Program-made: the position numbers and the translations under genes
Origin: Acestrorhynchus altus
Taxonomy: Eukaryota; Chordata; Actinopteri; Characiformes; Acestrorhynchidae
Direction of reading: 5' to 3'
DNA: 64,000 nucleotides
NCBI GenBank assembly: GCA_034509495.1
Contig: CM067510.1
Location: 27,806,186-27,870,185 of the forward strand
In this document: one piece after another, positions 58,426 through 64,000 of the stretch
How the letters are laid out: every line of letters starts with the position of its first letter
How positions within the stretch are numbered: position 1 is the first letter of the stretch
Notes under the pieces: model-generated
Seen by the model: the letters and a program-made list of their open reading frames with translations, nothing else
What the model was told of the DNA's origin: nothing
Databases searched by the model: none

Positions 58426-59034
58426 CAGTACTATAACAACAAATATCAGTCCCATTAAACAGTACTACATTGTACAATATACATGAGTACAAATACGCTT
58501 CTGACCAACATATGTCCAAAACATCACCTGCTGCCAGTGTATATGGAGTAGGGGTCTTAATTACAGTAACATTGAAAGGACCTCCACCATGTTTTAAAGC
58601 TGTATTTTAGCCTGGCTATAAAGCTCATTGTTGTTATATATGAGCACATCAAGCCATGGATTACTAGTGACACCATGTATCTCCTGAATAGAAGAGGTCT
58701 TTTAAAGAACAGAATGAGAAGGAACTTAGGGGTGTACAGAGAAAACTCAAATCCAGCTAAAAGAAGGCCAAACAGTCCAAAAGGAGGATGGTTGACCCGA
58801 AGCTGCAGGAAAACAACAAGAGAGAGGTCTGGGACAGTAGGAGGACAATCACAGGCTGCAAGCAGAAAAACAGCAGTGAGATAGGGAGAGACCACAATAT
58901 ATCAGGCTGAGGGACTGCACAGCTGTGATCAGCAGCCCGAGAACACCAGAGGGGACTGTGCTCTCATGTTTTCTGTACACACTCTAAACATCTGTACAGT
59001 ACAACTTTGAGATGTGTCATATACAGAAATTGAC
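58426..59034. other. Unassigned intergenic DNA
   Basis: 58670-58885 reads as a Lys/Arg-rich frame on one strand, but no motif supports a gene. Tc1-like sequence is possible and not provable. Confidence 0.35.
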
Positions 59035-59470
59035 AACTTGATGACTTTGTTGCATGGTTCCAACTGAACCACCTGCATGCAACAGCCAGTCTCAGTTAAA
59101 TGGGTTGATGTGGAAATGGTCCGGACCTATAAGTACTGGACTGGTCAGTGTGCACTGACACTGGAAGGGGAAGGAAAGGGAAGAGCCAGCTTTACTTCCC
59201 AAGGAGGCCAGGGTCCTTTATCACCTGTAAAAATGCAGATGTTCTACCTCTCTAAAGTTGCTAGCATTCTCTTTTATTCTGTAGTGTGCTGGGATTGTGG
59301 ACAAACTGCTCTCAATCATGGACCATCACCCATTACACACTGTAATCATGAAGCAGAGGAGTTTGTTAAGTGGAAGGTTGAACTGCTTCACTGTCAGACT
59401 CTGGAGATCATTTGTTCCAAGAGCCATCATACTTTTTATCTCTGCCTGTAGGAGAAGAGAGGTCACTGTG
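59035..59470 (+). mobile_element. Rex1-like LINE C-terminal scrap
   Basis: VEMVRTYKYWTGQ near 59110 and FYLSKVASILFYSVVCWDCG at 59240-59299 correspond to the VDTYKYLG and YQSVVASVLFFAVVCWGG zone. It is the region that follows DTYKYL in the 31.8-33.3 kb copy. It is short and decayed. Confidence 0.6.
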
Positions 59471-59554
59471 GAATGAGTTAATCTTAAGACCGGATCATTC
59501 AGTCATTATTACATTTGTGTGTGTCTGTATATTCCTGCATATTTAATTACAGTA

Positions 59555-60271
59555 GATCCAGAATTACACTTCGCTTTTTCCACATTTTGTTATGTTGCAA
59601 ACAATATTGCACAATGACAAAGTGAGAAATGTTTGAAATCTTTGCTAATTTAATAAAACACAAAAATTTAACATGTACATATATATATGATATGTTGGCA
59701 ACAATTAAAGCCTTTAAGTCTTTTTGACTATGAATCTACAAGCTTTCTCCCATTCTTCTTTGCAGAACATCTCAAGCTACATCAGATTGGATGGGAAGCA
59801 TTGTTGCACAGCCATTTTTAGATATCTCCAGAGATGTTCCATCACATTCAAGTCTGGGATCTGGATGGGACACTCAAAGACATTCACAGAGTTGTCCCAA
59901 AGCCTCTCCTTTGTTATCATGGCTATGTGCTTTGGGTTGTCCTGTTGGAAGATAAATCTTTGGAAGATAAACCTTTGTCCCTGTCTGAGGTCCTCCGGAG
60001 CAAATTATCATTAAGGATTTCTTTGTACATTGCTGCTGTCATCTTTCCTTTGACCCTTTGAACTTTGTTTCAGTGGTCCAGATAATTTTGTTTACCATAC
60101 AGGCCTGATTGTCCTTCTGGAAGTTTCTCCTCTCTGCACAGATCAACATTGCTTTGTTAGAGTGTCCATTGGGTTCTTGGCCATCTCTCTGACTAAGGTC
60201 CATGATTACTCAGTTTGGCCAGGTATCCATCTCTAGGAAGAGTCCTGGTGATTCCAAACTTCTTCCATTTA
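59555..60271 (-). mobile_element. Tc1-like element, internally deleted
   Basis: The minus strand begins WKKFGITRTLPRDGYLAKLS (60270-60200), the Tc1 helix-turn-helix region. It continues to LCECL and HPDPRLECDGTSLEISKNGC-like sequence (59880-59800), near the transposase C-terminus. The inverted strand corresponds to a very common fish Tc1 element. The middle third is missing and the frame has several stops. Confidence 0.8.
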
Positions 60272-60555
60272 CAGGCCACAGTGGCAAGGAAAAACTCCCT
60301 CAGAGCTGGAGGAAGAAACCTTGGGAGGAACCAGGCTCACAAGGGGAGGACCCATCCTCCTCTGGTCAAACTAAATATACACAGTTAGGGGACACTGGAC
60401 CCCTAAACCTCTGTTCTAATACCCAGGTATACTGAAGTAATGTTAGTTCGCTAGTGGACATAATAATAACAGTAGATTTCTACATAGTTAGTGATGGTGG
60501 GTGAGCAGCTAGTCCATGGCAGAGTGGGAAACTAGTCCAGGTCCTGTAGCCATCT
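60272..60555 (-). mobile_element. L2 3' UTR fragment fused to the Tc1 element
   Basis: It begins exactly where the Tc1 sequence stops (CTTCCATTTACAGGCCACAG). On the plus strand it carries GGAAGAAACCTTGGGAGGAA, then TCCTCCTCTGGTCAAACTA and CTAGTCCATGGCAGAGTGGG, as in the other L2 copies. No ORF2 follows. Confidence 0.8.
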
Positions 60556-61379
60556 ATACATATTCTGTCTATACACATTCTGGTTACAGAGTTACTTGTT
60601 CATATTTTTAATATTTTTTGTTCAGATACTTAGCACATTTTGTCACATCACTTTATTACTATGACAGTTATAGTTCAGCCCAAAAAAGTTTAATTTTCAA
60701 GGGGGACTAATTCATTCATTGATTTCAACAAGTGATTGGACAAGGTTTTTTCCTCCTTCATTCATCTTCCTCCTTCCCAAACTTTCCTTTGTTTGACCAG
60801 GGTTGGGGCTCCCCCTTCATTTGCTTTGTTCAGGGAAAATTAGGCTTAGGAAAAGTTGAGAAAATGGAGAAACCAATACTGCCCAGAACAGAGCAAATAA
60901 CTCAGCCTGACGTGTGCTCACATATGACTAGATCTGATAGTGAGTCACTACAAACATGACCTTCAGCACAAACTTTACTACTCATTGTCACTATGTTAGT
61001 ATCTGCAGCGAGACAAATCAATCATCCCTCTGTTTGTGCTGGTTTTTCATATGTTGAGAAAATGAGAATGCTGTGTGGAGCAGGATTGGATGGTGGTAAT
61101 GGCATTCTGCAAGGCATAAAGTGGTAATCTAGCCAGGTGAACAGACCATATGAATTGATTTATACTGGAGAGTACAGTAGGGAACACTCAAGGCTTTCTA
61201 GATCATAAGACAATGCCAATGATTTCTAGGAACTTAACAAATTCCAGTCTGTAATTTTAAATTAAAAGGAGTTGAATTGTTGTTTGTTGTGTGACCAATA
61301 GCAGTAGAAAACATGGACAGTGTAACATTTCTCAAAAGTGAAGCCCCTCCCCATGGGCTAAACTGCCTTCCCATCTCTG
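60556..61379. other. Unassigned intergenic DNA
   Basis: No exon or recognised repeat is seen. Confidence 0.4.
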
Positions 61380-61558
61380 TTGTGTCTGATTCACTGTGTG
61401 TGCACAACACACTAACACACCAGTGTCACTGCAGTGCTGAGACCACCACCCACATAATACTTGCTCTGTGGTGGTCTTTAACCAGACAAGACATACTGAT
61501 GGACTGCAGTCTGTAATTATAGAACTACAAAGTGCACATATATATATATATACAGCCC
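61380..61558 (-). mobile_element. Fold-back DNA element FB-1, partial
   Basis: CACAACACACTAACACACCA, CAGTGTCACTGCAGTGCTGA and ACCACCCACATAATACTTGC are the reverse complement of the FB-1 copies at 8419 and 16755. A short TA run at 61537-61552 marks the edge. Confidence 0.65.
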
Positions 61559-61650
61559 TATCCACAGCCTTGCCTTGCTCAAGGGCACTTCAGTCATGTC
61601 CTGCCAGTTCAGGGATTTGAACCAGCGACCTTCCAGTTGCAAAGACCATG
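61559..61650 (-). mobile_element. tRNA-SINE head fragment
   Basis: The minus strand shows the B box GGTCGCTGGTTCAAATCC, then CTGAACTGGCAGGACATGAC. It is the closest relative of the fragment at 47262-47362. Confidence 0.75.
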
Positions 61651-62370
61651 GCTGCTACTATTACTTATCACATTTTTACCCTAAGGTCATGTTGATTCCA
61701 TTTTTAAACAAATTGATTTGATTCTCAGACAGACAGTCTTCACTGGGACTACTGGGATTCTGTTTGTCATTGTTTCAGTAACACATACAGATTTGTCAGT
61801 GCTCCTTGCTGACAGTGATTGTTGTCTGGGCTCTGTGTGTTTTCCACCAGCTGTGATGACTTTAACTGCTGTAACAGGTCTGAGAGGTGAACGATAAATT
61901 GAGAGAGAAGTGAAGGAAGACTTTACTCTTGATTAGAAACACAGAGCCATTTTTTTGCTATTCACCACAGTTCCCCTTCACTGACTTCTCATACTTTTCC
62001 CAAATTACCTCTGCCTGTTTTCATTTTCTTTGGATGCCTCTGGGAAAGCTTTGCTGTTTCTCCAAAACAGCTTGGTAATACTTACTGTCAAAAATACCAT
62101 TTAGTGCTCCTCATAACAAATGGTGATCCTCACTAGTGGTCTTATAATACAGGGTTTGGAGGACTCAATGGGTAATTCTCATAGCATGCAGACAAGACTA
62201 CAATAGTGAGAAGTGGTAAAACAGCCACGACTACAGTTGTAGAATTCAATGTCCCTTAGCTGATTCAGTGAAGATTTCAATCCCTTAAACTATGCAGAAT
62301 CACTGGTGCTTCCTGGTGTTTTATTCCTACAATGGAATAACTTAGGAACAATCCCTAGGGTATAAAGAGC
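61651..62370. other. Unassigned intergenic DNA
   Basis: No exon or recognised repeat is seen. Confidence 0.4.
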
Positions 62371-62374
62371 CATT

Positions 62375-62505
62375 CCAAAACCTCTACGGTGAAGAGCATT
62401 CTCAAAAATGTCCACCAAGAAAAGCATTCTCAAACACGTCCACTCTGAAGAGCATTTTCAAAAACATCCACCCTGGAAAGCATTCTCAAAAATCCTCTTC
62501 TCAAA
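62375..62505 (+). repeat. Tandem repeat, about 32 bp, four units
   Basis: Units read GAAGAGCATTCTCAAAAATG, then TCCACC(C/A)TG, with changes in each copy. Confidence 0.85.
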
Positions 62506-63094
62506 AGTCATGAAAAGTGGGCCCAAAGCAGGGAAAGCTCATGTTAAAAGAATCTCTGGATACACATGGATGTGAAGCTAGCTATTGTAGCTTTGTGCTT
62601 TTGCTGCTCGTTTAGCAAATATTTTGTGTATCCAACTCATAATGTGCTTTTCCAGATATCAAATTTTATGACCGACTCGTCTCCAAATTTCATGTAGAAG
62701 GTTATGGTTATGGTGTTTCCCGAGGACCACTGCAGACATCAGAGTAGCACATTTTTACCAAACTAGTTCCTCATCATCTGGGATTGTCATCTGTCTACCA
62801 GCTTTATGGCTCTGGAAATCAGTCTGAAGAAAGAGACTTACTGGCCCTGTCTGTCTGCGGAAATAGGGAAATAAAATTATGTCTTTCTGATTAATGCTAC
62901 ACAAATGAACTTCAGACCATAAACAACCACCATCTACAACCTAAGAAAGAGGTACTGGCTGACCTGCAGAGAAAAGCCATAACATTCATCTGCATGAATA
63001 ATGATATGTAAGGTTGGTTTGGTTATGGACACCTACAGTGAACACATGATTGAAGTGGAGATTAACACAGATTCTCAAAACCAAGTAAAGTGTG
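62506..63094. other. Unassigned intergenic DNA
   Basis: 62640-63060 has traces of Tc1-like wording (TATGACCGACTCGTCTCCAA), but no frame is kept. No exon is seen. Confidence 0.35.
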
Positions 63095-63190
63095 AAGTGG
63101 GTGTTTCTAATGAAGTGGCCAGTGATGAAGCACAAGGTTGGTATTCTAATTAAGCAGCCAGTAAGGAAGCATAAGGTGGGTGTTTTACTG
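63095..63190 (+). repeat. Two tandem copies of the CTAATAAAGTGG transposon end
   Basis: TTTCTAATGAAGTGGCCAGT, then GATGAAGCACAAGG, is followed by a diverged second unit (ATTCTAATTAAGCAGCCAGT). The organisation is as in the array at 15131, with fewer units. Confidence 0.75.
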
Positions 63191-63764
63191 GTGCAGTTGC
63201 TCTAGGGATAGTAGTTTCTGTTAAGCATCTTGTGAAGTAAGTCTGATCTCCAGAACACAAACACGGCCGTTCAGCAGATGTGTTCTATCTGCATGTTTGT
63301 TTACGGTAATAATGGTTCAGTATCAGTCCTTTCTCACACAAAGCATCTCTGTGCAATCCAAAATGAACTCACAACATCAGGCATGAGAGTGTGTATCTGG
63401 CAGAAACACTGAAGACTCCATCATCACTGACAGGCTGGGCTGGAAGACGTACCAAGCCTTAGGATTTTAAAGAAAATGAAAATCTTGTTTATGCTGGTTT
63501 TGTATGTTTGAGCTCACCCACATGTTTTATGTTGTTAATGAAACATTTAGGAAATTTGCTTAGAAAATATATGTAATGTGTCCAAAATTGTCCAAATATG
63601 CAATATATTGATTGATTATATAATTCATCACCTATCGAAGCAAAACCGTCAGACAGGGACCACCAGCGTGTTTAATGACTTGTGAATGAAAATTGCTTCC
63701 AGGAAAGAATTGAGTGCTGGCAGAGTGGCACGCAAGAGGCCTTTACTCAGTTTTTAGCCAATCA
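63191..63764. other. Unassigned intergenic DNA
   Basis: No exon or recognised repeat is seen. Confidence 0.4.
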
Positions 63765-64000
63765 TTAACCTTTAAAATCCTAGGCCGATTTTTCATAGAT
63801 TGACAAGTTTTATTAGCCAAAAAATTAGTGAAACTGTGGCTCTGCAGAGAGAAACCTTCTCATCTCATCTGACACACCACAGCTGACACGTCTAAATTTA
63901 CACAGATTCCAAAGAATCTTTGATGTGAGACAAACATATTTTGATAAAATAGGTATTTTTATTTATTATCTGATTTGAATGATTTTGTAGTCATTAAAAA
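63765..64000 (+). mobile_element. MITE-1 left end, cut by the window edge
   Basis: ACCTTTAAAATCCTAGGCCG, then CATAGATTGACAAGTTTTAT and ATTTTGATAAAATAGG match MITE-1 end and interior sequence. Confidence 0.6.

Overview
The window looks like teleost fish nuclear DNA. It carries L2-type and RTE-type LINEs, many Tc1/mariner fossils, tRNA-headed SINEs, short inverted-repeat DNA elements and long CA/GT microsatellites, and one widely spaced vertebrate gene with standard GT-AG introns. Some SINE types suggest an otophysan fish, but that is a weak inference.

The only host gene I can support is on the minus strand: cpxm2, which encodes the secreted carboxypeptidase-like protein CPX-2. Exons 1 to 6 lie at 47823-48084, 35777-35857, 19604-19713, 15628-15767, 10968-11052 and 8190-8340. 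Splice phases agree at every junction. Together the exons give 276 codons plus one base: a signal peptide, a basic linker and the complete discoidin (F5/8 type C) domain. The carboxypeptidase domain would begin in the next exon, which I do not find in 1-8189, so it should lie beyond the left edge. The introns are about 12.0, 16.1, 3.8, 4.6 and 2.6 kb.

Layout by region. 1-3300: a plus-strand L2 LINE with an almost open ORF2 lies against an older minus-strand L2. 3300-8190: Tc1 relics, a SINE and unassigned DNA inside intron 6. 8.2-20 kb: exons 6 to 3, separated by DNA-transposon fragments, a 40-bp tandem array and LINE pieces. 20-35.8 kb (intron 2): Tc1 fossils, a SINE, an unidentified 133-codon ORF, L2 and Rex1-like LINE relics and a hAT transposase relic. 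35.9-47.8 kb (intron 1): a 1.27 kb minisatellite, an L2 copy that still shows an ORF1 esterase relic, a complete short inverted-repeat element, SINEs and a degenerate 1 kb tandem array. 48.1-64 kb (upstream of cpxm2): no exon recognised; a compound GT/CT/TA microsatellite, a minus-strand L2, and a Tc1 element joined to an L2 3' end.

I found no credible new multi-gene system. The more interesting signals concern splicing context and repeats. The exon 6 acceptor is a CAGTAG doublet in which the upstream AG would add an in-frame stop. A CA repeat starts at intron 4 position +7. Diverged inverted transposon arms flank exon 5. A perfect-period 40-bp array has grown from a transposon end. A SINE and a LINE in the window share the same 3' tail. 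All similarities are judged by eye; no alignment or database search was run.
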